A stretch of DNA of 64,000 nt, taken from IMG/VR virus record IMGVR_UViG_3300032397_000008, positions 1-64,000 of that record; one strand, 5' to 3'. Under the pieces are notes generated by a model, which searched no databases, had not been told where the DNA came from, and worked only from the letters and a program-made list of their open reading frames with translations. The translations under genes and the position numbers were made by a program. Each line of letters starts with the position of its first letter. The first letter of the stretch is position 1. Below, one piece after another: positions 9,534 to 18,295 of this stretch. This DNA is from a virus.

Positions 9534-9589
9534 GTTATTAGTGATTGACGGGTAGGCAGCGCTGTGTCATCCTTATGTAAGAACGGAAT
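9534..9589. promoter_or_regulatory. Divergent intergenic region with the GTTCTTA-type motif
   Basis: This 56-bp gap separates the minus-strand transferase cluster from the plus-strand peptidase. It contains TAAGAACGGAATATG running into the peptidase start; read on the other strand the same bases give CCGTTCTTAC. The same string recurs just upstream of many other starts in the window (for example 27800, 34425, 39838, 48585), so this is probably a phage promoter element serving one or both directions. Confidence 0.5.
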
Positions 9590-10417
9590 ATGAGAACTGA
9601 TCTCTTGAAACAGTTGCTGGCAGTACAAACTCACCACGGCGACGAGTACCGAGTGATCTGTTTCTTGATAAATTATGCTCGGGTTGAATCACACGGCATC
9701 AAGGCGCACGTAGACGATTTCGGAAATGTTTACTTTGTCAAAGGTATTCCCGAAGACGGTGGATTCTACCCCTGCGTCTGCGCTCATACGGATTCCGTTC
9801 ATCACATTCTACCGCATCCAGTTGTGATCAAGGAGCATAACAGTCTCCTTTTCGCGATTGATTCTCACAATCAACCGACTGGGTGCGGTGGAGATGACAA
9901 GGCCGGTATCTTCATCTGCCTAGAGTTGTTTGAGAAGCTGAGTGTGTTGAAAGGGGTGTTCTTCGTTTCGGAGGAAATTTTCTGTGCGGGGTCTCGGCAC
10001 AGTGACCCGGAATTCTTCTCAGACGTTGGATATGTCTTCGAATTCGACTCTCCGTGCAACGATATTCTTACCTATACCTGCGATGGCACTCAATTGTTTG
10101 AAGATGATGGACAGTTTATTACCAAGCTCTTGCCAATACTCAATAAGCATGGTGTGACAAAATGGCAACGGCATCCTTATACGGACGTATCGGTCTTAAA
10201 GCGCCGGCATCCGTTTTCTTGTATCAATTTACCGGCTGGATATTTTCGTATGCACAGTACGTTTGAATACGTCAGTTTGGTGGCGGTGGAAAATTCGATC
10301 GCTTTGGGAGAAGCAGCGATTCGCACGCTAGGTAACCTTTGCTACACTTATTCCCGGGATGATCGTGGTAAATCCCCTCTCCACGAAGTGACACTTTTAC
10401 AGACTCACGACGTTTAA
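9590..10417 (+). CDS. M20/M28/M42-like metallopeptidase
   Basis: 275 residues with the ordered metal-ligand motifs of the M20/M42 clan: CAHTDS (His and Asp, near residue 65), GGDDKAG (bridging Asp, near 104), EEIFCAGS (general base Glu and ligand Glu, near 128) and a C-terminal HSTFEYV supplying the last His. Length is shorter than most cellular aminopeptidases and there is no obvious dimerisation lid. The ATG at 9590 directly follows the TAAGAAC motif. It converges on the helicase gene with a 4-bp overlap of the ends. Role could be processing of a phage or host peptide. Confidence 0.7.
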   Translation: MRTDLLKQLLAVQTHHGDEYRVICFLINYARVESHGIKAHVDDFGNVYFVKGIPEDGGFYPCVCAHTDSVHHILPHPVVIKEHNSLLFAIDSHNQPTGCGGDDKAGIFICLELFEKLSVLKGVFFVSEEIFCAGSRHSDPEFFSDVGYVFEFDSPCNDILTYTCDGTQLFEDDGQFITKLLPILNKHGVTKWQRHPYTDVSVLKRRHPFSCINLPAGYFRMHSTFEYVSLVAVENSIALGEAAIRTLGNLCYTYSRDDRGKSPLHEVTLLQTHDV

Positions 10418-11832
10418 TCACCTTTACGTTCGTTTAGGCGGGTGTCGATATCGTCAATGTCGTTCATATTGACTCGGTGTCCGATCGGTCTGCGGTGAAT
10501 CCAGTCGTCGGCGTCCGGGTCGTACTTTAGGCGTTCGGTAAATTCTATGTTCATGCGTTCTGGGTCAACCGTGCCACCGATGTGGTGGAATGCCGATCCA
10601 TGACGGTTTAAAAACACGAACGCTCTGATCCTATGGTTTAGGTGCTCCTTGGGTGTAGCGCATAGTCCGATTGCAACGTCTACTATACCGGCCTTTTCGA
10701 ACGCACCTTGAAAACTTTTCATATCTGGCACGTTTTTGTCTACAGTCTCCTTGTTGCAGCGGTCCGGCATGATCACGGTGCATTTCAATTCGGAAGCGAG
10801 CGCACGCGCTTCCGTATAGATGTCGGACTGTTGACGATAGTCGGGGACGGTTTTGTTGAGTTGAGCGCTGGGTCGGATGCATTCGGCGTGGTCGATGAAG
10901 ATTGCTTTGGGCTGTTTTCCAGTGGTATTGATAATGTGCTTGGCATGTAAGCGAATGTCTTGGATGGTGGCCATTTTGGATGAGAATCCTTTAATGAACA
11001 CTTCCCCGTTCAGTCCGGCTAGGATTGCGCGATACGAATCCTGGGCAAACTGGATTGGATGTGTTTTCGCTTCATTGTCCGTGGTTCCTGACAAGCGGCA
11101 CAGCATGCGCCAGGCGGCCAGGTCTTCTCCAATTTCGCAGGCGTAGTAAAAAACGTGCTCTCCCACTTGAGGACCCGCCATATTTAGAGCTAGGTTGAGG
11201 CAGTAACAAGTTTTGAATCGTTTAGGGGGCGCTATAATGGTTACCAGCCAGCCGGGTCCCCACCCCGTTTTCCAGATCTCGTCAAAGATGGGGTATCCGG
11301 TTCGAATTCCATAGGTTTCTGCGGTAACCCGGTCGATGACTTCGTGATATTGCTGATTCAGGTGTATCCCGTCGTCTTTGATATCGTACCCAATCATCAA
11401 AGCTTCTTCGATCAGAGTAATGGGATTGATTTTGTGGCCGGTGTTGGTTTTGACTGCTTCAACGACTTTAGAGCAAGCATGGATAATCGCCCGTTCCTTA
11501 CAAAAGGATACTAACCGATCTTTGACTTCGTCTACGTTTCGAGTGTTAATTTCAGAAAGCTTGCGGATGTAGTCCAGAGCATCAGCTACCTGTTCTTCGT
11601 TTCCAAGCTTGGTGAATTCTTGGAACATCAGATCGCCCAGTACCGTAGGCGTAGGCGAGACGCCGTGCTTGGTTATACACTCGATGAGGCACTTGGCTGC
11701 CAGGGCGGCGTTCAACCCGGTGAAGTATTCGTTGCGTAGGATTTGGCCATAGAGCACGAACTTTTCTGGGTGCCTCATCCAGCATGCTAGGATAAGGTCT
11801 TGATAATCATTCGAAAAATTGAAGGTCTCCAT
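10414..11832 (-). CDS. DnaB-like replicative helicase
   Basis: About 472 residues. The C-terminal RecA-type domain has a Walker A-like loop APPKRFKT near residue 210, an atypical form of GxxxxGK(T/S). A Walker B-like strand (KAIFIDHAE), a QQSDIYTEARALASEL helix and an arginine-finger-like region (FVFLNRHG) follow, as in DnaB/gp41 helicases. The N-terminal ~150 residues are helical, like the DnaB N-domain. An in-frame ATG at 11868 would add 12 residues and overlap the upstream gene. It probably unwinds the phage fork with the polymerase at 12908. Confidence 0.7.
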   Translation of the reverse strand: METFNFSNDYQDLILACWMRHPEKFVLYGQILRNEYFTGLNAALAAKCLIECITKHGVSPTPTVLGDLMFQEFTKLGNEEQVADALDYIRKLSEINTRNVDEVKDRLVSFCKERAIIHACSKVVEAVKTNTGHKINPITLIEEALMIGYDIKDDGIHLNQQYHEVIDRVTAETYGIRTGYPIFDEIWKTGWGPGWLVTIIAPPKRFKTCYCLNLALNMAGPQVGEHVFYYACEIGEDLAAWRMLCRLSGTTDNEAKTHPIQFAQDSYRAILAGLNGEVFIKGFSSKMATIQDIRLHAKHIINTTGKQPKAIFIDHAECIRPSAQLNKTVPDYRQQSDIYTEARALASELKCTVIMPDRCNKETVDKNVPDMKSFQGAFEKAGIVDVAIGLCATPKEHLNHRIRAFVFLNRHGSAFHHIGGTVDPERMNIEFTERLKYDPDADDWIHRRPIGHRVNMNDIDDIDTRLNERKGD

Positions 11833-11842
11833 AGTGGTTGAT

Positions 11843-12868
11843 TTAGAATGTGTTAACGCTAAGGGCATTTTTCTGACCGTGGGTAAACTTCAAGCACTCC
11901 AAGTGCTGAGCGCACAAACCGATCTTGTACCACAGTTCGACTGAGTCGGTAACTTCTTCGTCTACTGTCTCTAAGTCGGTGGTTTGGAATCCGAAACGGG
12001 ATAAGACGGTGGGTAGGACATTTTTTACTGCGGAAGTTCGTGCTTCGAACACGGAGATTGCATATGGCTTTCTACGCTTCATCTGTTGTAGACAACGGAT
12101 GACCGAATAGCGATGTCGCTGTTGTTCCGAGGTACCGAACGGGACCGGGATGAATTTGGACAGGATTTCCGAGTAGTAGGACTGTTCCGTCGCCAGCCAA
12201 AGAGGGTCGAGGGCAAGTTCACGCCTGGTGTATAGTATGCTGGTTGGGTATCCGTCGTGCAGCTTTTTGAATCCTACGATGAATTCTCCGGCTAGTGTTT
12301 CTGAGTGAATCATCCGCTGGTAGGACGATGAGTCTCCGATCTTAACGCCGGTAAGCAGCTCCAGCTCACGGTCGCAGTCGCTGTCGTGGAATGAAGCATA
12401 TTTTTGCCGGCATATCTTGGCGTAAAGCTCTACGGTCTTGATCTTTCCCTTTTTAGCGAGGCTGGCCGGAAAGAATTGAATCCGGTCAGTGAGGTCATTT
12501 TCTTTATGCGCCACCATCAGTGTCATGATGTAAGTCCGTAACGATACGCCGGCAGTGTTAGCGTGTTGGGTAATGGCCTGGGCGTATTGACCAACGTTTT
12601 GTTTGGAGGGCTCTTTGAATACAGCACTGTAGCAATCTTGATAGATTATCTCGATACGCTCATGCTCGTTACTGTAGTTTATGTCTACGTCAAACCCAAT
12701 CGGCATCAGATTTATGCGTAAACGATCCAGCGTGATTTTTCCAAGTCGAAAATCCATCAGCTTGCCACATTCAACCTTGTGCGTGCAGACACCACACATC
12801 TTGTTGGTGTTGAACTGATCCAGCCCAAAGCACTCTATCGGAGGCGGAGGGTATGCTGTTCGTTCCAT
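11843..12868 (-). CDS. Unknown protein upstream of the helicase
   Basis: 341 residues, not recognised. The N-terminus has CGVCTHKVECGK, which could bind zinc, and the rest is mixed and basic without an obvious enzyme motif. It is cotranscribed with the DnaB-like helicase (about 10 bp apart) and divergent from the DNA polymerase. That position would suit a helicase loader, primase accessory or other replication factor, but this is inference from location only. Confidence 0.55.
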   Translation of the reverse strand: MERTAYPPPPIECFGLDQFNTNKMCGVCTHKVECGKLMDFRLGKITLDRLRINLMPIGFDVDINYSNEHERIEIIYQDCYSAVFKEPSKQNVGQYAQAITQHANTAGVSLRTYIMTLMVAHKENDLTDRIQFFPASLAKKGKIKTVELYAKICRQKYASFHDSDCDRELELLTGVKIGDSSSYQRMIHSETLAGEFIVGFKKLHDGYPTSILYTRRELALDPLWLATEQSYYSEILSKFIPVPFGTSEQQRHRYSVIRCLQQMKRRKPYAISVFEARTSAVKNVLPTVLSRFGFQTTDLETVDEEVTDSVELWYKIGLCAQHLECLKFTHGQKNALSVNTF

Positions 12869-12907
12869 TCGTTCAGAAAGAACAGAAATTTACTGTTCTC
12901 TTAACGT
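12869..12907. promoter_or_regulatory. Bidirectional promoter region with inverted repeat
   Basis: The 39-bp gap between the divergent replication genes contains AGAACAG (12879-12885) and CTGTTCT (12893-12899), a perfect 7-bp inverted repeat. Each arm carries the GTTCT core seen upstream of other phage genes, and the plus-strand copy is followed by CTTAACGTATGG into the polymerase start. The symmetry suggests two back-to-back copies of one element, either a promoter or an operator. Confidence 0.5.
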
Positions 12908-15900
12908 ATGGCAGAAGAGAAGAACGCGAGAGGTCCGAAGGTAGTCATGCGTGACTTGAGCGGGTCCGTCATGAAGCTGACTGCGGTTGGCGATAAGTGG
13001 TTTCGAGATACGTTGATGGTGCATCAGACCCCGATTCGAGAGGGGACCAAGCTGGTCTACACTTTTGATCCATCAGACCCGCTAGGGCGTCACCAGATTC
13101 ATCCATCTAGCAAGATGCCGGTTTGTGCTGTTAAGTGTGGGATGCACGATGCGGGTGGTAAGAATCCATTCATTTCTCCTATGGGGTCTAACGACCCTTT
13201 GATCACAATCGTTCTGGACGCTGTGTCCAAAGCTGAAGATACGGCAGGTGAAATCGGTGTTTTAATGAACAAGGGCACAGCGGGTTTGTTGGCCGAGTTC
13301 ATAGAGAAGAGCCATAAGTATCACGGGGTTAACTTGGATGATATCCGGTGGGTTACCACTACGCGCTGCTATCCTGCCAAAGGTAAGTACCCCAACATGA
13401 AGCAGAAGGGCAATTGGTGCCGTATGTTCGCAGTTCAGGACTTGGCGACCTATCGGCCTAAGCTTGTGATGCCGGTCGGTTCGAATGCCCTAGGACTGCT
13501 GTCTCACAAGTCTAATGCGTGGGATTGGGCAGGCAAGACCTTGACGTACCGCGGGTGGCCTGATGATTGGTTGACGGATCCTAATTTTGCGCTGCCTCGC
13601 CCGCACCCTTCCAAAGAGGATCAGTCTATTGTCGGTCATCCTTTGTTTGGTCCACCACCCGATTGGAGAATTCCAATGTATCCCATTCAGGCACCCAGGA
13701 TGGTTTATATGTCTCAGAACCCTGAAGAGATCAGGAAGTGGAAAGAGAGTATCATCAAAGGGCTGAAGTTGGCGAAGGATGGAATTAAGCCCAAGAACTA
13801 TGACCGACCGTGGTATCATCTTACAAACAATCCAAATGAGGTTGCTGAGGCACTGTTGTGGCTGTCGGAGCATCCCGGAACCACTGTATGCTATGATACT
13901 GAGACGACTGGACTTAGACCTTGGCTAGGACACAAGATCGTTTTCATGATGTTTCGTTGGGTAGATGATAAAGGAGCCCCTCATTCTATCGGGTTTCCAT
14001 GGGACTACGACACCAGTCCGTTAAAGTCTTGTATAGGGGAGCTGTCGCCTGTCGTTTTGGAAGCTCTCTATGCTTCCAACGTCGGAGGGCACAATATCAC
14101 GTTTGATGTCCTGTTTACTGCGGCAACAGTGCTTGGGGCAGACTTAAATCGTCTGGCAGACGCTGCCCAGTGGGACACTTGGCATATGGCATATACTGCC
14201 CGACAGCAACGTGGTACCTTGGGCTTGGAGGCGGTTGCCTATGATTTCGCCCCCGATCTGGCAGGGTATGAGGAGGAGATGACTTTGCTCATCGGCCTGC
14301 ACGGCGATTTGCTTGATCCAAAGAACGATAAGGGTGGGCACTATGCTAATTGTCCGGTGGAAAAGTGGGAGACACATTTCAAGCCGTACGTCATGGGTGA
14401 CGTAGAGGTATGTTATACGGCACGGGAGGCAATTCAAGAGAAGTTAAACAACTCCAAGGTCTACAAAATTCCTCTGGCGCATCCTGGTATGCGTGGACGA
14501 TTTCGTTGGTTTCTCCCACCTAGCCGGGCGTGGGTGTACGATAGTATCATGTCCCCCTCGGCCCAAGTACTGATGAAGATGATGGGTAGGGGTCTCTACG
14601 TGGATCAGGAGGAGTTGGCCCACCAGGAACATATTTTTCCGATCATGGTTAACGAGTCACGGGACAAGATGAAAGTGGTCACGCCCGAGGTAGAAAACTG
14701 GTGCCAGACAATGGCGGAAGAGGAGCCCGGATGGACTTTGGATCTGGAGAATAAGTCCACTCTTCGGACCATTCTGTTTGAGGTGTTAAATCTTCCCGTG
14801 CAACGCCTGACCAAGACGGGTAAGCAAAAATACGGTGACTCTGAAGAGGCGGTTCTGGCACTTTCTCGCGAGCAGCAGCTAGAGTATGCGGCACTGGACA
14901 AGTTTACACTTAACAAGCTATCCGTAGGGCACCCAGAGGTTCGTCCGCTTCAGGACTATCGCAAGGTTTTCAAACAGTATTCGACTTACGTCCGACCGGT
15001 TAGGAATATCATGACGGCTGGCATTGACAAGAAGAAGCGGGTTAAAGACCGTAACTTAGGGGACGATGGGTTTATTCATGGTAGTTTCTTACTAACTGGG
15101 ACACGAGGGGGCCGGCTCGCATCGCGGGATCCAAATCTTCAGCAGCTCCCGAACGATTCCATTGTAAAACGGATGTTCAGTTCTCGGTTTGGAAAGCGTG
15201 GGTGTCTATACACGGCGGACTTCAGTCAGATCGAACTTCGTCTTTTGGCGGCGGTGTCCGGGGACAGCAATATGATAGAGGCGTACGAAAAGGAAATGGA
15301 CCTTCATTCACTGACGACTGCGCGTATTTTTGGTTTGGATTATGAGCAGTTTTCTAAGGAGAACATGAAGAAGCTTCAGGACAAGGGAAAGGTTAAGGAA
15401 GCAAAGGAATTAGAGCTAAAGCGCAAGATTGGGAAATGTGTTGATCCTCTTACTTGGATTCAAGTAAACAGAAAACTGGTGCGAATAGGAAGTTTCTCTC
15501 CTAGTTCTCTTAGTCCTAATACATTTTACAAAGTGCCAGATTGCGTGTTAACTTCGCAGCATGGAGAATTAGTTTCATTGAAACACTTTTATTACAATGG
15601 TATTGGGGATCGTCTTTTGGTGTGTAGCCGATTTGGATTGATTGCTTGTTCAAAAACACACCAATTCTTGATGAAAGATGGTAGTTTGGTGCAAGCACAG
15701 TATCTTAAACCGAAAGATATCCTATGCGAGCCGGTACCATTTGTGCTTTCTGAAGGTCAGAGAGTGATTCTTCCGATAAATCCGTTTTTGAGTAAGATCA
15801 CCGCTTCCGGACCGTTTTTCGTTGAAATTAACGACGATCTGGCATACTTAGTGGGAGTTTTTCTGGGGGATGGCAACTCTAACAAGAATAGTATTACTAT

Positions 15901-17164
15901 AGCGGCCGGACACGGTCCTAAATTTGCTAGATGGCGACAATCTCTGTTAAATTCGTTTGAACGAGTTGGGATTAGTGCAACGTGTAATATAGGTAAACCC
16001 AGGAAGGACGGGTCGGCCTGTGACACAGTTTATGCTGGAAGTCGGCACGCTCAGTCGGTGTTTAAGACGTTAGGAGTGGTTGGAGAAGACACCAAAAAGA
16101 AATTTTGTATCCCTGACTATATGATGGATGCTCCTAGGAGTGTGCGTTTGTCGATGCTTGCTGGACTTATAGATACGGATGGGTCAATAGCACGAAGTGG
16201 AAGTATAGAAATTACTTCAAAGTCGTGGCAGCTAATTCAGGACATACTTGTATTGTTGTCGAGTTGTGGCCTTCACGCTTCACTTGAATCTTCCTACAAT
16301 AAAACATATGATCGGTATTACTTCAGAGTAAGAATCGCTAAGCGATCTGCTATCCATTTGAAAGAGTACTTGCGTTGTCACTGGAAAAAAGATTCCATTA
16401 CCCCTCCGGTTTTTGGATATGAAGTTTTGAAAGATAATGAGGTTAAACTAATTCTGGCTTTGGAAGAAGGACCGCTGGTAGACGTAGAAGTTGATTCTTC
16501 AGAACATTTGTACGTAGCTAATGGACTTGTTACTCATAATACGTGTAACTTTCTCACGGGATACGGTGGTGGGGCACTCGGCCTGCAAACCACCCTCGCC
16601 AACGCTCAAGTGTACTTACCGATTGAGGAGTGCGAAGATATCATCGACAAGTTCTTTTCATCTTACTCAACTTTGAAAGAGTACCTCGCTTACTACAAGC
16701 AGTTTATCATGGATGCTGGCGTAGCGGTTAGTATCTTTGGGCGTGTTCGTATTTTCAATGAAGTTTTCGGAGAGGATCGTGAAGCGATCGGTAAAGCTCT
16801 GCGTGCCGGGGCGAACCATTTGATCCAAGCGACGGCATCCGATATGATGCTGATTTGCTTGCATGTGATCGAGGCGCTGATGCGTTCGGAGCGATTAGAA
16901 TCCATTCTGGTATCCACGGTGCATGACTCACTTCTAATTGACGCTGTGATGACGGAGCTGCCAAAAATTCACGAGATCGTCGATCAAGTTTTGAACAACA
17001 TTCCGGACGTTCTCAAGCTTGTTTTCGGTGACGACTATGACACGTCCTGGTGTTTGATTCCGTTCGGTGGAGATAGCTCGGTTGGGTTGAACTACCTCGA
17101 CCAGATTGCAATTGGAAAATCTAAACCGGACTGGGATGAACTTTTGAATTTCAAGAAGGGCTAA
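12908..17164 (+). CDS. Family A DNA polymerase with N-terminal UDG-like domain, interrupted by an intein
   Basis: 1418 residues before splicing, about 1050 after. Residues ~60-260 resemble family 4 uracil-DNA glycosylases (RCYPAKGKYPN and VMPVGSNALGLL correspond to the KCRPPGN and LGxxA regions). A 3'-5' exonuclease follows (CYDTETTGLRP near residue 330), then the polymerase domain: motif A YTADFSQIELRLLA, motif B KRKIGK...TCNFLTGYGGG and motif C STVHDSLL. The intein splits motif B after the catalytic lysine, so polymerase activity should require splicing. It is read divergently from the helicase operon. Confidence 0.85.
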   Translation: MAEEKNARGPKVVMRDLSGSVMKLTAVGDKWFRDTLMVHQTPIREGTKLVYTFDPSDPLGRHQIHPSSKMPVCAVKCGMHDAGGKNPFISPMGSNDPLITIVLDAVSKAEDTAGEIGVLMNKGTAGLLAEFIEKSHKYHGVNLDDIRWVTTTRCYPAKGKYPNMKQKGNWCRMFAVQDLATYRPKLVMPVGSNALGLLSHKSNAWDWAGKTLTYRGWPDDWLTDPNFALPRPHPSKEDQSIVGHPLFGPPPDWRIPMYPIQAPRMVYMSQNPEEIRKWKESIIKGLKLAKDGIKPKNYDRPWYHLTNNPNEVAEALLWLSEHPGTTVCYDTETTGLRPWLGHKIVFMMFRWVDDKGAPHSIGFPWDYDTSPLKSCIGELSPVVLEALYASNVGGHNITFDVLFTAATVLGADLNRLADAAQWDTWHMAYTARQQRGTLGLEAVAYDFAPDLAGYEEEMTLLIGLHGDLLDPKNDKGGHYANCPVEKWETHFKPYVMGDVEVCYTAREAIQEKLNNSKVYKIPLAHPGMRGRFRWFLPPSRAWVYDSIMSPSAQVLMKMMGRGLYVDQEELAHQEHIFPIMVNESRDKMKVVTPEVENWCQTMAEEEPGWTLDLENKSTLRTILFEVLNLPVQRLTKTGKQKYGDSEEAVLALSREQQLEYAALDKFTLNKLSVGHPEVRPLQDYRKVFKQYSTYVRPVRNIMTAGIDKKKRVKDRNLGDDGFIHGSFLLTGTRGGRLASRDPNLQQLPNDSIVKRMFSSRFGKRGCLYTADFSQIELRLLAAVSGDSNMIEAYEKEMDLHSLTTARIFGLDYEQFSKENMKKLQDKGKVKEAKELELKRKIGKCVDPLTWIQVNRKLVRIGSFSPSSLSPNTFYKVPDCVLTSQHGELVSLKHFYYNGIGDRLLVCSRFGLIACSKTHQFLMKDGSLVQAQYLKPKDILCEPVPFVLSEGQRVILPINPFLSKITASGPFFVEINDDLAYLVGVFLGDGNSNKNSITIAAGHGPKFARWRQSLLNSFERVGISATCNIGKPRKDGSACDTVYAGSRHAQSVFKTLGVVGEDTKKKFCIPDYMMDAPRSVRLSMLAGLIDTDGSIARSGSIEITSKSWQLIQDILVLLSSCGLHASLESSYNKTYDRYYFRVRIAKRSAIHLKEYLRCHWKKDSITPPVFGYEVLKDNEVKLILALEEGPLVDVEVDSSEHLYVANGLVTHNTCNFLTGYGGGALGLQTTLANAQVYLPIEECEDIIDKFFSSYSTLKEYLAYYKQFIMDAGVAVSIFGRVRIFNEVFGEDREAIGKALRAGANHLIQATASDMMLICLHVIEALMRSERLESILVSTVHDSLLIDAVMTELPKIHEIVDQVLNNIPDVLKLVFGDDYDTSWCLIPFGGDSSVGLNYLDQIAIGKSKPDWDELLNFKKG
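15437..16540 (+). mobile_element. Intein with LAGLIDADG endonuclease inside the DNA polymerase
   Basis: 368 residues within the polymerase frame. It begins with Cys (CVDPLTWIQV) and ends VTHN, followed by Thr as the +1 residue, the usual splice junctions. LAYLVGVFLGDGN and LSMLAGLIDTDGS are the two dodecapeptide motifs of a LAGLIDADG homing endonuclease, both with the catalytic acid. Insertion falls in the O-helix of motif B, one of the most conserved polymerase sites and a frequent intein target. The coding sequence is visibly more A+T-rich than the flanking extein. Confidence 0.9.
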
Positions 17165-17186
17165 AGGATAGGGGTAGTTAAGGGGT

Positions 17187-18005
17187 ATGAACGCCTTGAC
17201 TGCCCTGACTGCCGTCGCCTGTCTAGCATTGTTTACATCCTGTGGAACGCCCGCTCAGCGTGCGACCAAAGCCATGGCGAAGGTCAACACGCTCCAAGCG
17301 GCGCAACTGACCAACAAGCTGGCGCAGGCCGAACTAGGAGCCGTCTATGTCCACGGTGCCGCCTGGGTGTTACAGCAGCCCTCAGGAGTCACATCTACAG
17401 TGCCCAGCGCCCTCTTGGCGAGGGCAGAGACCCTTTTGCCGCCCGTCACCACCCAGGACAGCCTCCTTGTCGTCCAGGCGACCACCAACGCTGATACGCT
17501 GGCATTCCTGGACCGTAGGGCATTCTCCCGCCAGGACACGCAGGAGCGGCTGAAGGTCAGTCTCGCCAAGGCAGAGGCGAAATCGGACAGCGTGTTCACC
17601 AGCGTCGCCGCCACAGCCGCCACATGGGTCAAGATTAAACGATGGGCCTGGTGGATCGGCGGAGGTTTCCTGGGGCTCTTCGGTCTGACCCTGATCATGC
17701 CCGCTCTGTCCATTGCCTTTCCAGCTTTTGCGCCGTTCGGTGCAATTATTGGCAACGTCGTGGGTGCCATTATCAAGATTCCGTTTAAGTTGATCCCGCA
17801 AGCCGTCAAGGGTGCTGGCATGGTTGCGGCGAATGTCCATGAGAAGACTGATGACACGGTCAAAGCCCTCGTCCTGGCGATTGAGCGGGCAAAGGCGGAC
17901 CCCAAGGCCGCTGCCGTTCTGAAACCTCACCTGCTTGACGCCACCAGCAAAGACTGGGAGCGCCCCGTGATCGACGCTGCTAAGACCGCTTTGAACCTTA
18001 AATAA
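17187..18005 (+). CDS. Predicted lipoprotein with membrane segment
   Basis: 272 residues. The N-terminus is a lipoprotein signal peptide (hydrophobic stretch ending LFTSCG, the Cys near residue 19). The middle has a long hydrophobic region (near residues 150-205) that would cross the membrane once or twice, between alanine-rich helical segments. It is more G+C-rich than its neighbours. The start is preceded by GTAGTTAAGGGGTATG. A role in the host envelope (spanin-like, superinfection exclusion) is possible but unsupported by a recognised family. Confidence 0.6.
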   Translation: MNALTALTAVACLALFTSCGTPAQRATKAMAKVNTLQAAQLTNKLAQAELGAVYVHGAAWVLQQPSGVTSTVPSALLARAETLLPPVTTQDSLLVVQATTNADTLAFLDRRAFSRQDTQERLKVSLAKAEAKSDSVFTSVAATAATWVKIKRWAWWIGGGFLGLFGLTLIMPALSIAFPAFAPFGAIIGNVVGAIIKIPFKLIPQAVKGAGMVAANVHEKTDDTVKALVLAIERAKADPKAAAVLKPHLLDATSKDWERPVIDAAKTALNLK

Positions 18006-18053
18006 CGATTGACAAGACTGTTTGGATAAGGCACACTACCGTAGTTAAGGCAT

Positions 18054-18293
18054 ATGAAAGCGAAACAACTGATTGACGAGTACATCAACCTCATCGAAGG
18101 CGGCGCTCTGCGCCTTCTCTTCAAAGGAGGCCCTAGTGCTCCTGTAAAAGAGCCTACCACGAGACCAGGAATAGCCCCGGCGAAACCCGCCGCGCCTGAG
18201 CCCCGCCCTGGCACCAAGCCCTGGAAAATTCCCACGATCAGGCCAGGCGAGGAGACCAAACCGAAAGCCAAAAAAGAAGATGACACGGACTGA
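18054..18293 (+). CDS. Small proline-rich protein of unknown function
   Basis: 79 residues: a short helical start (MKAKQLIDEYINLIEGG) and a long disordered tail rich in Pro, Lys and Glu. The start follows GTAGTTAAGGCATATG. Its stop is 2 bp before the next ATG, so both are likely cotranscribed. The N-terminal pattern resembles the starts of the genes at 25017 and 26210 (SQDIIEAIV, SRDIIDAVV), which may be a shared docking or tag motif. Confidence 0.55.
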   Translation: MKAKQLIDEYINLIEGGALRLLFKGGPSAPVKEPTTRPGIAPAKPAAPEPRPGTKPWKIPTIRPGEETKPKAKKEDDTD

Positions 18294-18295
18294 TT

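Noticed and set aside
18008-18030. TTGACA as a sigma70 promoter before 18054
   Set aside because: No suitable -10 lies 16-18 bp downstream; the GTAGTTAAGG motif next to the start is the better candidate.
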